A DNA stretch of 36,329 nt from the NCBI GenBank assembly GCA_035763085.1, contig DASUBV010000143.1:1-36329 (forward strand), written 5' to 3'. Below, one piece after another: positions 36,287 to 36,329 of the stretch (its first letter is position 1; each line of letters begins with the position of its first letter). A program made the translations under genes and the position numbers. The notes under the pieces are model-generated. The model worked only from the letters and a program-made list of their open reading frames with translations. It was not told the DNA's origin and searched no databases. Source of the DNA: DASUBV01 sp035763085 (GTDB lineage: Bacteria > Actinomycetota > Actinomycetes > Streptosporangiales > Streptosporangiaceae).

Positions 36287-36329
36287 CCGCAATTCGCCGT
36301 CATCGCGAACCAGCGGGAAACTGTCAGCG

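Noticed and set aside
1..36329. tRNA genes, insertion sequences, prophage or attachment sites
   Set aside because: I saw no cloverleaf, transposase, integrase or terminal inverted repeats; a tRNAscan or IS search could still find something missed by eye.

Overview
The window is very GC-rich and carries the gene order found to the right of the chromosomal replication origin in actinomycetes: rpmH-rnpA-yidD-yidC-jag-rsmG-parA-parB, then trxB-trxA, an ECF sigma factor with its anti-sigma factor, a pseudokinase, murJ, a DUF6049 protein, cca, ino1 with a PadR regulator, DUF5318, a class A PBP, and rpsF-ssb-rpsR-rplI. This order and the extreme third-position GC point to an Actinomycetes chromosome of Streptomyces/Streptosporangiales type. 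I do not assign a genus. By synteny dnaA should lie just left of base 1 and dnaB somewhere right of the end; neither is in the window.

Layout. 1-464: origin-proximal spacer with DnaA-box-like sites and an rpmH promoter. 465-4096 (+): ribosomal protein L34, RNase P protein, membrane insertion (YidD, YidC), Jag and RsmG. 4290-7342: chromosome segregation, with parA, a strong intrinsic terminator, parB, one near-perfect parS inside parA and one perfect parS just after parB. 7429-11452: threonine aldolase (-), a GNAT protein (+) and a PadR/drug-efflux pair (+). 11537-20898 (-): thioredoxin system behind a SigR-type promoter, anti-sigma, sigma (with no usable in-frame start), pseudokinase, MurJ flippase and DUF6049. 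21084-25810: cca, then two MFS exporters arranged around a MarR regulator and a nested operator. 25921-28159: orphan HicB-like HTH protein, then inositol-phosphate synthase and its PadR regulator. 28447-33422: DUF5318, a bifunctional penicillin-binding protein, an endonuclease IV-like protein and a small membrane protein. 33782-35487: rpsF-ssb-rpsR-rplI. 35560-36329: a GC-rich palindromic repeat, a small unknown gene and a DnaA-box cluster.

The genes join up as origin-linked translation, membrane and wall biogenesis (YidC, MurJ with its pseudokinase, PBP), origin segregation (ParAB-parS), thiol and inositol metabolism (TrxAB, Ino1; inositol feeds mycothiol), and efflux modules with local repressors.

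I found no wholly new multigene system, no CRISPR array, no insertion sequence and no tRNA. The most notable signals are regulatory: at least seven starts that look leaderless (a TAnnnT-type -10 box 5-7 nt before the start codon), several clean palindromic operators, parS embedded in a coding region, an exact 21-nt leader shared by jag and parB, a sigma gene whose frame has no start codon, a dispersed GC-rich repeat, and a DnaA-box cluster at the far right end.
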